NCBI RefSeq assembly: GCF_000006405.1
Contig: NW_003215582.1
Location: 85,475-149,474 of the forward strand
Length of the DNA stretch: 64,000 bases
Direction of reading: 5' to 3'
Source: Perkinsus marinus ATCC 50983
Taxonomy: Eukaryota > Perkinsozoa > Perkinsida > Perkinsidae
Within the stretch, counting starts at the first letter, position 1; every line of letters starts with the position of its first letter. Below are positions 1 through 11,199 of the stretch, piece after piece. Position numbers and translations under genes: made by a program. The notes under the pieces were generated by a model. That model had not been told where the DNA came from. It searched no databases and saw only the letters and a list, made by a program, of their open reading frames with translations.

Positions 1-3000
1 GTAAAGTTGATGAGGACGATCTGGTCGCCTACTGCAACGTGTGGTACAAGATTGAGAGGGACAAATTCGAGGAGGGCTGGCGTCCGGAAATTGGGAGGAA
101 GACCGAATCGGGTATGTGTTGGGAATCTCCTTCATGGTGTTAGCTTCATCAGGTCGTGGGTGGTTGCCTGACAGGACGGGTATATTCCTGTTGAGTAGTC
201 ACAACACCGGTCCATGGGGTGTAAAGGTTCAAGGACGTGTTGACAGTGTGAGGGCGATGGCTGTGTTAGGGGCAGGCTATGCTCTGGGTATATCACCCAA
301 TGTGAGGGGAAGATACGAAAGGAGAAGTCCACTCGGACACTATTCATTCTCAGGCGGCTATGGTGTGTCCGGTCGCCAGCGACTGGTGGGATTGGCTAGA
401 AGATCTCAACTTGGTACGGTGATGGGCTCTCGTGATTCCCATTATCCTGGATGTAGGTCCGGGAGCGTCCACCGGCTACTTGTGTGAAGAGGCAGCCCGA
501 GGAGAAGGGGAAAAAGGCTAAGTCTGACAGTGTGGAGTCCTAATGCTACTGTACTATTCAAGATACCGATCGTATACCCAGGACTCCACAGCCAAGACTT
601 CGGTGGCTGTGAGGCAGTATAAGCAGGTTATGTGGACCGACAGATGCCGTCAGCATGTGAGCTCTGCATGGGTGTTGTGTGTGTCAAGTGCTCGTCGTCC
701 AGGTGGAGGCAGCTAGGAAGGACATTGAGACGTGCCCTCCACCATGGAAGAGGCTAGAGGGCTCTGCTGCCCAACAGAAGTACTCTAGGTCTTACCCTTG
801 TATAGCCCTCATTGGCTGGTCAGATATGAGAAGGTTTTTGAGCAAGTACAGCGGGCATATCAAGGAGGAGACTATATACGGGCTGAGTTGGATTATGGGC
901 TCACTATCACCACTGGCAACCTAATATGGTAGTAGCATCACATCGGCACCAGCGGCAGGGGAAGGTGTATGTATTGCCTTTCAGGTACTGTCAGCAGATC
1001 TGGCCGGACTGTGTGTTGGACAAGTTGGGAACACGTTGGAGGCCACGGAGCAGTACAGTTGGGTGGAAGAGCAAACAGAAGGATTCTCGTTCCTATCCTG
1101 GGGACAAGGGAGGGGTCTATCTACCTGATGATACTCATAAGGCGGTGGCTTGTAAGGACATCAGCTGCAATTGGCAGCATCGTTTTCATGCAGGCATCGG
1201 AACTCCTGCTATGTGCCGAGCAGTGATGCCCATCCTGGCTGCCATTGCGGCTGGTATACCCGACGCTCGTATGGTGGCTCAGAACGCTCCTCAGTTTGAG
1301 ATTTTCTGGGAGTATGTTGGGTGGAATAAAAATATGCCGCCACCAGAGGCACCCAATGGTGATGTTGGTCGGTGCGGAGGGAAGAAGACTCATGTGGATT
1401 TTCAGAGAAGCCGAGTGGCTGCGGGGCGTGGAGGCATAGTAGAGCCTACGATGAGGAGAACGTAGATGATGACGACTTCATGGCTCGTCTGTAGAACCTG
1501 TACTGCGATCAGGCGTGTGTTCATCTTCCAGTGGTAGGTTCAAGCGGGAGAACGACGCCATGTTGGAACTGCAGTGGTATAATGTGGGAGAGTATAACAG
1601 GACCAACGGCCAGTGGTGTGGGGGGGAGTGCATCCCGGGGGTATCGTGGAGTCGGGATGACTTTGTCGATAACCTCATGTTGTGGTGGGGGGATGCTGTC
1701 GTTGAGGAGGTGGGGGTCGGTCGTCAGCAGTTATTACACTGTGGCTGTTGTTTTCAGGTGGGAAGGTTCCGCTACCGAGCTAGTTTCATGGATAAGGGGG
1801 GCCTAGTGCTGGATATAGGCGGTGCATATACTTCTCTGCAGAGCAAGGAGGCATGGGCACAGGTACTTGTGATCATTCATCGTTATATTATTCAATCGCA
1901 TTCTCTCAGGCTATGATGTGTATGCTTGGTTCGATAATGGCCGGCATCCCCGCTGAGATAGCCGCCTTAATCCCGGCCAGCGACCCTTTCTGGGACTTCA
2001 TCTGTGAAAAGGAAGGCCCTGAGGTTGTCAGGATACAGAGATCGTAAGTGGAGATGATGGACTGTTATGTCTTCATCTGAGTCTTAGGAAAATTCGCTCG
2101 GCGAGGGACGCTCGTTTTGGGCCGGACTGGCAAACTGAAAGGCATAAGAGAGAGAGCAAGGGGAAGCCTGAGGGGAAGTTCCAACCTAGGGTACCTTTTG
2201 AAGAATGTGTGGCGTGATATAGTATCTGCTATAGGTCCCTAGTGGGGCCTCATCGAGCCATCAAAGGGATGATACCCCGGCTTATGTGGAGCACAAGAAG
2301 CACGTGAGCAAGCAGTACAGCTCTGCGGATGCTGGTGGTGGGAAGTCTCCTGAGAAGAGTAGGGAGGGTGTTCTTGGTCAGCTGCCTTATTCGTCTCGTT
2401 ATTGGTCATCTCGAGACTCGAGGGCTTCGATTGTTCTCTTGATGAGGATTCCTAAACTTGTTGTCAGAGCCTGTTAAACAGCCAGTGCTGCCTTCGAGTA
2501 CGGCGCCAGTCGTGGGTGACCCGAATGAGATGTGGGAGACGAGTGGTACTGTCACTGCTGCCCTGAAGTACATCCACGACAATCCGGAGTACGCCAGTAT
2601 GAAACGTGGAGAAAAGTTTCATTGCAAGTGAGTTGATGAGAGGATCGCGAGTGGATGGGACTAAAGTAAAGCTTATTAGGTATGAGACTGCTATGATGTA
2701 CTACGGAACGAAGGAGGACGATGGAGAGGGGAAATGGCTGCCGAAATATGTGGTTGCTTGGTCTCAGAACAACCGCAGTAGAGGAGCTTAGAGGCTTGAA
2801 GGTTGAACGAGGGATGAGTGCTCTTATCATGAATATGTTTTACGAATGTTTGTGACTCGTGGTTTCTATACCACCGAACTGTTTTGTTTTAATGACAGAG
2901 GGACCCTGCAGTGTCAGTAGCTACCAACAGGTATTTGCAAATGTTCGGTCAGCAAGGTGCTATGCCGCAGTTCCCCCGCATGTTTGGGGGCGACGACCTA

Positions 3001-6000
3001 AGACAGCCAGGCCAGTTCACGGTGACCCGCCAGTAGTGAGGTCCGGTCTCCCGACTCCCGCTCAATAGGCCTCCTCTTCCAATGTTGCTTCCATACTCCT
3101 TCCACAACAAGGAAATGTAGCCGACCGTTATCCCCACCCACCACAGCCTGCTCAGGCTGCAACCTCAGGACAAGGCCTTGGTCCGATGGGGCCCACAGGC
3201 TACTCAATGCTGTATGGTCAAGGGCCAGCTCAAGTCGTAGGGAATCCTAGCACCAGAGCGAGTACCTAACTTCCTTCTCAAAATATCGGTATTTCAATTT
3301 TTCGCAGGCTTAGTCAGCCGTCCAGGATGGGGCAATCCACCCCAAGGGGCACCTAGTGGCCAACTTGGCCCGCCTCAGGATATGCCTAAGGCTAATCGAC
3401 CTGAGGTGATATGGATCGGCTCTGCTACGGCGTGGTGATGGAACATTCGTCTCAGATGCAGAGACCTGGTACCACGGTTCCACCCATGGCAGATTCCAAG
3501 GTAACCTCTACTGTTGGAATGTGGTAGAGATAGTTGGTGTCTTCAGAACTCCCTTTCCAAAGTCGACGACGCGTCCGCACGCACAGTGAGAACATCGATA
3601 TGGTTGGAGTTGCATTATTCATGTTTATGAGGCAGATAGCTGATTTGAAGGCTTCCCTAAACTCAAAGACCAAGTACATAGCACAGCTCGAGCAGGAGCT
3701 GGAGGCTAGGAATAATAAGGTCCCCAGTGGACCTATGGGGGAGGTGACTAGAGTGGCTAAGATCAAGGCGGTGTTCGTTTGGTCAAGAGTCCCCACGGCG
3801 AGTCGATCAAAAGGCTGAAGGCCCAGCTGGTTACCAAGGATGCCCTCATAGATGATCTTCGAGACGAAATACGTCGGCTCAAGGCATTCATGGTTAGCGC
3901 GACATCGTATCCTTGGCGAGGCAGGAGGGGCTCGTGTGTAGGGTGCATCGATATCTCGGCCGTTGAGTAGGGCGAGCCCTAGAGACGGCAGAGGGACCCC
4001 AAGCCCTAGGTGGATGCACGCTTGAGGCTACTAACAATCTGCTGATGATATCAGAAAGTCTCCGAGTGGCTTGGGCTCCTCGGGTAAGTTACAAGTACAC
4101 CCGCTGTTGACAGGAGGGCCAGCTTTCCCCTATCACAGCATGAATCGAGATGACCCTATAGATATAAGGTGATGGGGATGTGAAGGAGGTCATAGCCTGT
4201 TTACTGTGGTGTCTCAGAGTTGAGGAATTCTATAACAGCACCTCTTCTGCTGTACCCATCAGAAGGATCAACCGTAAATGTTATGCCTTTGGATGCACCC
4301 AGGTAGAGATCAACATAGTTAACGGCAAGCTACTAGTCCGTACAGAGGTAAGCAATGACAGTCTCCAGCACGGAGCGGCCTAATCGGTTATCTTATCCCC
4401 GGTTTCCAGTGTACAGTAGACGCATCGGTTGAAAATTCCATTGTGTGTTTTTGCAGTGCAATTCGCCCATTTGATAGGGTCTTAGCGATGTTGTGGTGTA
4501 TGTGTCAGGATGGATGGAATAACGGTAAGTACGGTGCTATTGAGAAGTTCCTCGTCCACTACGAGCCCATAGAGCGTGGCAGAGCCTCCTCTCATTAATT
4601 AGACCATGGGCTTTGCTACGTCATACCATCATTCGAACTAGATGGTCGATTCATCGAGCCCCTAGTAGGTTGCGTTACAGCGGCGAGGAATGTGTCATGC
4701 AACGAGAGCACTCCGCTCTTCCATAGAAATTGCTACGGAGGGTCTAGTTTTCTTGCCGTTAGCTTGTTGCAGTCTCAAGTGCTACCACATGTCCAAGCCC
4801 CGTCGCACCGTGGGCTCATGGAGGTAGGCTGTTATCACATTGTTTGGAGTCGTCGACTCAACACGCAGGTCCAACTCGATACAGGAATGCCTCGATGCCG
4901 TAGCTTCGAAGATGGGCACTGCTGGGAGCTCCTCGGGGACTCGCGATGGTGGCACTTACCCACGAGAGGTGGTCAGAGGACCGTCCAAGTTGATAGTATC
5001 TACAGCAACTGATTCGGTGCTGAAGGTGACGCCTATGTTGGCCCTTGGGGATGACGTGGGTTCGTCAACTGGAGGGACAGTTCGTACAGGTAAATTCAGT
5101 TTGACGACGTTATGCAAAGGGTCAGACTCAGGGCGAGAAAACCACAGAACTATAGGCAATCACTCGAGGGCTGAAGTCAGCAGGGAAGGCGCGCCAAGTG
5201 TTCACCAGAGCGCTGACCTCTGGGCGAACATCTTGTCCGGGGTTAAATACCTCGGGGATTCGGCTCCTACGAGGAACATAGCCGACAGTGAGGATGATGG
5301 GGATAACTCGTCTCAATGGAGTGCTCTACAAGAGGCTCCCTGCGGGGTATCATCGGATGGATCCTCATCGTGGAACCCTGCTGAGAATGAACTCGGGATT
5401 CCCCTTGAATTCGGCAATCAACGACCGACAGTCTGGAGCGACATGAACTGTCTTGATGACGATGGACTCAGCTCGTCGTTTCCTAGGTGTGACGTCTCTC
5501 TGACTGGCGATAGCGGTGAGTAAGTGGCTCATCCTGGGCCCTACGTGGGATAGTATAACAGTTGCTAACTTGGTAGGCAGGTACTGACAGCTTCCATATA
5601 TCCTATGATGATGGTTTGGACCCCATCGAGGAGCCCTGCGTAGCTGGTCTGGTCGATGAGCTGGATTCACCAACATTTGGTGTTCGGGGTGATCCATGTA
5701 AGGTTCCTACATAGCCACCTAGAGCACAGCAGCTCATAGGGAGTGTCATGCTTGGCCACTTTGATCGACCTTTAGGTAACTCGCAGTGTATAGATGGAGA
5801 AGTTTTGAAGGGTGATTCAGTCCAAAGCGAGGCTCCCGACTCGTTCGATGACCTCACAATCGAGGATATTGACGCGTTGTTAGCAGCGGATGAAAACCTC
5901 TTGTCTCGAGTGACTCCGTTCGCAGCCAAAGCATCCTGCTCCGGGAATACAGAACATGGCAGCAGTCCAGTGAAAGTTTCTCTTCCCCACATATCGCGCA

Positions 6001-7119
6001 ACGAGAAGAGAAAACGGTCTGATGGTGACACGTGTGATGCCACTGTCCGAGGCTCTCAGCACGATAATGGCTCACAGAGAATTCAGCGTACCACCGATAG
6101 ACGGGCACAAGTCCAGAGTTTGAGTCCTGTCGCGAAGACAGGTATACCAGATTTCATCCACAGACCAGTGAAGGAAAGCAACAAACTCCCAACACGAGTC
6201 CGGTCTCGCGGTTCCTTTGAAAGGGAGCATCTGTCGAGCATCTCCCAAAAGGTTGTAGATGCTGGAATAGGCTCAGATAGAGTTAGCTCGACTACGGATG
6301 TTGGTGGTCGGGTACCAGTCTCAACGCTGCGGAGTCAGCCGACACCACAGAGGAGTGTAACAAAAATCACGACAGCGGCGAAAGCCCACCAACCGTCCCG
6401 AGGCGCCGGCCCACACAGAGCTAGAGTACCGGCTTCATCTTTGAAAGCAATACTGCCAACGCAACCGATGGAGGAGGATTCCACTCACTGGGCAGGATTA
6501 ATCTCACAAGGCAGGCCGAGAAGGAGCACGGGTTCTACCGAAAGCACGGACGAGCCATCACACTGTTCGGCGGCACGTCGTCGCAGGAGAGGAAGTACGG
6601 TTCAAGCGACGCCGGCTGAAGCAAGCTCTTCCCAGTGGCGACCTATAGGGCCTACCCAACCCATGGATAACACCGTTGCTTCTGTGGTCCTCGAAGCTAC
6701 ACAGAGTATGGACGAGTTCGTTGACCTGGAGGTCGACACAGTCGATGCGGCAGAGGCTAATGGCCGTATCGATAGGTTGTGCATCAGTAAGGACGTTGAC
6801 TCTCGTTCTTCGAATGGTAACGTACTCTCAAGCTAAGCGTCTTCCAGGTAGAACCCGCCCCTTAGAGACCTCTCCTGAACGTCCCGGGTCAAAAAAGCGG
6901 AAGACACCGAGTAGCAGTACGAGATCGAGCACGGCCTCGCAAGGATTGTCCCCGACGCAACCGATGAAGTATCGTGCGAAATCTTCCTTTTCAATTCCCC
7001 CAACGCAGCCTATGGCTGTCCGGCCTCACCGAGATCAGCCTACTCTTGACCAGCAGCGGATATGTCTCAATGCTGTTGGTGCCTCCAAACGGAATTCAAG
7101 TCATGCTCAGTCTTCATGA
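1..7119 (+). CDS. 3' part of a very large intron-rich gene, function unrecognised
   Basis: The reading frame is open at the window edge (frame starting at base 3), so the N-terminus is missing. Coding pieces join cleanly through roughly 25-30 short GT-AG introns, for example 112-152, 302-353 and 414-456, to a stop at 7117-7119. In order the product shows: three related units whose best-conserved cores (an A-M-rich helix, then GIP, then an aromatic W/F-WD/EF cluster) lie near 255-411, 1190-1330 and 1905-2025; a basic stretch (2095-2190); a Pro/Gln/Gly-rich region (2890-3480); a heptad coiled coil (about 3630-3890); a long acidic and Ser-rich region (4880-6830); and a basic nuclear-localisation-like segment PGSKKRKTP near 6890. 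Five (P/A)TQ(P/S)M motifs sit in the last 700 bases. I do not recognise the family. A nuclear scaffold or regulatory protein is only a guess. Joining as one gene is supported by consistent intron phase, but two adjacent genes cannot be excluded. Confidence 0.6.
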
Positions 7120-8260
7120 TGAAACATATAATCATTCCAAGGATGTCTAATCCCATTTCGTAGCCTCATAAGTTGAGCGAACAACTCAGTGGAGCGAGGA
7201 CCCATGATCGTGCGCCACGCAAAGCTCAGTATCAAAAATGAGGAAAAATTTTGCATTGCGCCCGCGTTTCGTCACCCCAGTATTAAGTGTTGAATTCTCT
7301 GTTCTCTTTTTTGCGTGACCAAAACAGTGCTCTGGAAGGGACACACCACCGCCTGGTGTTGATATCGGAAAATTTGGTGATATCCGAAATTAGAGGACCA
7401 CGAGTGTATTATCTGATAAGAGAGTCTTTTCCTTCTCAAGGTAAACGAGGTGGATCGAACAAAGGCCGCGAGCAAGTCCCGCACTATCTCATAGTTAGAG
7501 AATTCGCCACAGTGAAGACAGGGGCCGATGAACTCAATGAAATATGATAGCTTGAAGTGTCCTCACAAAGATTCACATGCAATTAATCGGTCAGTCAAGC
7601 CACTCGGAATTTGCCTAGATAGGTGGTATGCTTTTTATTGTGGTGGCTCATAGATGAACAGCCCTCCTGTGACGAATATCACGACTGATGGTTGGTAAGA
7701 CAACCTAGTCAAGGCAGTTGACTTTCTTCTCCAATCTGACTTCCCACTAAGGCGCAGATGAATGAATCCGTCCTTGTCGAGCTGGTCAAGATAACGGAGT
7801 ACTCCGCTCACGAGCAACGAGTTGCTATTATGGGTTCGTATCACAAGAAAGCTCAACATGGTGAGACTCCTCAATGCGCCATCGCAAAATCATTTGCAGT
7901 TTTGATGGTATCGAGAGACTCGAGACCAGCATTATTGGGCACCTCTGGGCTATTCCCAAGTTCAGTTCGATCAACTCTCCTCGAATTAACGACACAACGA
8001 AAGGAATCAACGGATTGCTAAGTAAAAAATAGGTCAAATTGATCGATATCCATCCTCGGTCAAATATGCAAATCGCATTGGATACCATCCAGCGGATAGT
8101 ATGATGGTAGTAAATAATAATGAGTCGACATCTCCAATTATCCTAGCACAACTTCAGAGGACAGTCAGGAGAGAACGGGAAAATGAGATAATGTCGATAA
8201 GCAGGCCATTGGTATCATCAGCCATTCCAAGTGAGATGTCAGGGACGACAATCTAGCCGT
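7120..8260. other. Gap between convergent genes
   Basis: I see no convincing gene here. Short frames on both strands (for example 7287-7547 + and 7635-7874 -) carry no recognisable domain, and I could not chain them with plausible introns. The stretch separates the 3' ends of two converging genes, so it probably holds both 3' untranslated regions. Confidence 0.4.
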
Positions 8261-8641
8261 CTAACTGCACTTATCAGACTTCCCCTTCGGAGGAAGCAAT
8301 CTCTCTTTCAAGCCGGTGCACTTTAGGAGTGCCGCGGTGCACCCATGGTCATCCATACAGGTTTTGCAGGCGGGATCAGAAGGGTCCTTCAAGCACTGGA
8401 GTGCACAAGACAGCCCACACTGTCCATACTGACCGAAACACTGGGCGCATCCATCGGTTAGGCCGCAGCCTTCCTTAAGGCATTTCGGGATGATACCCTT
8501 CGGGTTAAAGAGTGCGTCTGAGGCACAGTGATAGAGGAAACCGGTGAAGAGTTTGCCGTCAATAGTCTTCTTGTCGGCGTCGGTACAGGCATTATCGGCG
8601 GCAACGAACGCGATGACCAGGATGTTGATGAGGAAGTGCAT
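8261..8641 (-). CDS. Small secreted cysteine-rich protein
   Basis: A single uninterrupted 126-residue frame. Residues 1-15 (MHFLINILVIAFVAA) form a classic signal peptide with a likely cut after Ala, giving a mature product that begins DNACTDADKK. The mature part has about 16 cysteines, densest in the middle (a GCGLTDGCAQCFGQYGQCG stretch), and a charged tail rich in Lys. This spacing suggests disulphide-bonded repeats exported from the cell. I recognise no catalytic domain. Proteins of this look are common in families of secreted proteins of marine alveolate parasites, but I cannot assign a named family. Unlike most neighbours it needs no intron. The start is the only Met that leaves a signal peptide. 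Confidence 0.75.
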   Translation of the reverse strand: MHFLINILVIAFVAADNACTDADKKTIDGKLFTGFLYHCASDALFNPKGIIPKCLKEGCGLTDGCAQCFGQYGQCGLSCALQCLKDPSDPACKTCMDDHGCTAALLKCTGLKERLLPPKGKSDKCS

Positions 8642-9015
8642 CTTTAGAGAGATGGACGTGATAGATCTCCGAGAACTCTGATTGGGATCAGAGGCAACAG
8701 CTGAACTACATAGCGCACGAATGCAGACGTGTTAATCGCACGCGTACTAAGCTTGGGTGACCCAAGTTGGGTCGCACTCTCACAAAGGCTCTCATCATAG
8801 GATTGATATAATATAACTGATACCGCCTTAAAGGGTAACGCTGTCCTCAGCAAGCGAAAAATGATCCAGGGGTTACTATACGAGCTACGGATAAAACGTG
8901 TAGGCCCTACACTGTAGGGAATTCGTATCCTTACGATTCAGAGGTGCGTGGCGGCCGTAGAGAAGACGTCACTAAACCTCCTCATTCACGCAATCACGGA
9001 TCATTCGTCTCATTG

Positions 9016-9210
9016 CCACATGGGCTAAGTTGCAGAATATATTCCGGTTCTTTCTTCCGTGTCAGGAGGCGAGTCGACTCGAAATGAGGGGAAAGATTTA
9101 TCCACAGTATTTATGAAGGAGATCCACAGCACATGAATTTCCATAGTCGCAACTCGAGAATCTCGAGTTCCGTCTTGGAGAACGCATACGTGAGCGGACT
9201 GCGGTCACCG
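9016..9210. repeat. Diverged direct repeat, copy 1
   Basis: Shares an ordered series of blocks with 9646-9810: a CACGGGCTgAAGTTG-like block, a TTCCTcCCGTGTCA-like block, a TAcAGTATaTATGAAGG-like block, and GTCGAGTTCCGTCTT followed by CATACGTGAGC and GACTGCG. The blocks are collinear with indels between them, which shows an old tandem or segmental duplication rather than chance. No coding frame is kept between the copies. Confidence 0.6.
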
Positions 9211-9645
9211 CAGCCCTATTGACAAGTATTCCTAGTTGACCTTATACCGTGCTTTCTTGCTCTTTTTCGTATACCCATGGCTGACGCCATAACGTTCTCG
9301 GTAACTGTTCAGCAGTCATTTGAACTGTAGGCACCTCAGCAGCCCATCTGGATCTTGCGTTCCCCTAGTCCTTCACAAGGATCTCTACATTACGACTTGC
9401 GGTGACGGCACGAATCTACAAGGTAGGTTCCGTTACAGGTGTTGTATTCGAGGGGGAAAGAGTCAATCGAGAAGAGATGTTATGTACCGTGAGAGCGCCT
9501 TCCCCTGAGAGTCTTGATGCGTTATAGTACAATCCAGCAGTTGCACTTATGTTTGATTTCAGACATTTCACGTTTTTCATTATCATTTGAATCTTCATCC
9601 ATGCAATGCGTGACACGGTCCGTGTCCCACGGATAATCTGTCTCT

Positions 9646-9810
9646 GCGACACACGGGCTGAAGTTGAGGATGTACCCCAGTCCTTCCTCCCGTGTCAAGA
9701 GAGGTGAAATGTTCATTTACAGTATATATGAAGGGGACCCTAACACAAATCAAGACCGTCGAGTTCCGTCTTCAATAATTCATACGTGAGCAGACTGCGC
9801 GATGTGATGC
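9646..9810. repeat. Diverged direct repeat, copy 2
   Basis: Second copy of the non-coding unit at 9016-9210, same orientation and same block order, about 630 bases downstream. It is somewhat shorter. The conserved 3' part (GAGTTCCGTCTT then CATACGTGAGC) is the clearest match. Confidence 0.6.
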
Positions 9811-10067
9811 TCCACAGAGCGGTGAACGCACGCAGCCACAAGGTGGAGCTACGTCAAACGATTCCACCTTGTCACTGCCCCTCGCGAGAGTTGCACTCCG
9901 GGAAAATAAATGAGTCAATCAGGAAGAAATACAGAATCTCTATTGGAGATGGAATTCAGTTGCGCCGCCAATACGTGTAGAATAGTTTTACGCAAGTCTA
10001 AATAAGGGTAACACGCGTATTCAGTGGAGTGTAATTGAACCGCTTCGTGTATTAACGAAAGCATAGA

Positions 10068-10131
10068 ACGCCATTACACACAATTAAACCTAGGCGGTGC
10101 GCGGATAAATATGTAATAAGCGTAATGGCGT
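10068..10131. repeat. Inverted repeat with 10-bp arms
   Basis: The arm ACGCCATTAC (10068-10077) is matched by its reverse complement GTAATGGCGT (10122-10131), with about 44 bases between. It sits at the left edge of a cluster of palindromes and could belong to a small inverted-repeat element, but no terminal direct duplication was found. Confidence 0.5.
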
Positions 10132-10162
10132 GTGTAAAGCGCATATTACACTACACGTACTG

Positions 10163-10185
10163 ATAAGACGAGTGACTCGTCTTAT
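10163..10185. repeat. Perfect palindrome
   Basis: Arms ATAAGACGAGT and ACTCGTCTTAT (11 bp each) are separated by one base. It shares the core GACGAGT with the next palindrome at 10213-10241, so the two probably come from one inverted-repeat family or from local duplication. Confidence 0.7.
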
Positions 10186-10212
10186 AGTTTGAAACTCGAT
10201 AAACTGATAAAC

Positions 10213-10241
10213 TGATAAACTCGTCTTAGACGAGTTTATCA
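10213..10241. repeat. Hairpin with 13-bp arms
   Basis: Arms TGATAAACTCGTC and GACGAGTTTATCA flank the loop TTA and match perfectly. Immediately upstream is a short direct repeat of GATAAACT (three copies from about 10197). The structure would fold into a stable hairpin in RNA or single-stranded DNA. Confidence 0.7.
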
Positions 10242-11199
10242 TACGTGAAATGTTGCGTAACTACGCGTTATAACATGCGATCACGCATAGCGACAACGCA
10301 AAACTGGCAGCGCAAAACTCCGAGTGTAACAGAAGCGAACAGCACCAATCCGTGCCAACGACTGCCCGTGGGCGCCATCATAGAGCGACCGCCATCGATC
10401 GCGCACTATCCAAACACAACCATCATACTTGGGAGATAGTATTAATGGGTCACATTCGCAACAACAATCATGGCTCATAGAGACTTCCGTCATCCATAAA
10501 ATGTGACACCTCTATGATACGGCAGTACTGCTGCCCAATCTCTCCGAGCACTATTCTGCATATTCCTACTGAACACAATCACAAAATTGTACGCGTTCCC
10601 AAGCGTCGAATCCGGGCCTCTTCCAATCTCCTGCTCAATACTTTAGCGGTCATACTCAAACTCTCACTCATGAATCGAGCATGTGCTGATGCTAGATCGT
10701 ACTTGGGCAAAAAGCCTTGCCCGGGACTCGAACTTAGGGTCCACGCCTGCATCAGAATCAAAGGCCAAACATCGTTATAGTGCATACGGAGGTTGATTGA
10801 TCGATGCAGATGTAGAATCAAACCAAAAATCTTGCGTCTGAGTATAAAATCTTGTGACAGATTATCTGTCACAGATGCATGGTATATATAATGGACATAC
10901 TAGGGAAGGCGCAAAACTGATTTCACCAATCGCCGAGGCAGCTACATGTATCACATGATCTGGCCACGAACTGAAGGAATACTTTCGATAAATATCTTAA
11001 TTCATTCTATCATATTATGATAATCATAAAACTTCGCTGGTAAGCTTCCGAACAAACTCAACTCCTCGCGGGTCACCAAAATAGAACATCTTCCTTAGCT
11101 GTGCATGCTCGCCGCTGATCTCTTGATGCTTGGTAGCCGCAAACCTTCTGCCAGGCAGTCGATTCGGGACGCCACTGCCAAGAGCCTAAGATCGTGAAT

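Larger units (their letters stand above)
8642..11199. other. Long non-coding interval
   Basis: About 2.5 kb with no frame that looks coding. It lies upstream of the secreted-protein gene and downstream of the channel gene, so it should contain the promoter of the former and the 3' end of the latter. It holds a diverged direct duplication (9016-9210 and 9646-9810), a group of short inverted repeats (10068-10241) and a tRNA-like stretch near 10690-10790, described separately. Confidence 0.5.

Noticed and set aside
5365-6108. Minus-strand open frames of 84-146 codons opposite the first gene
   Set aside because: They lie antisense to exons whose plus-strand frame is clearly coding and continues across introns with consistent phase; they have no family features.
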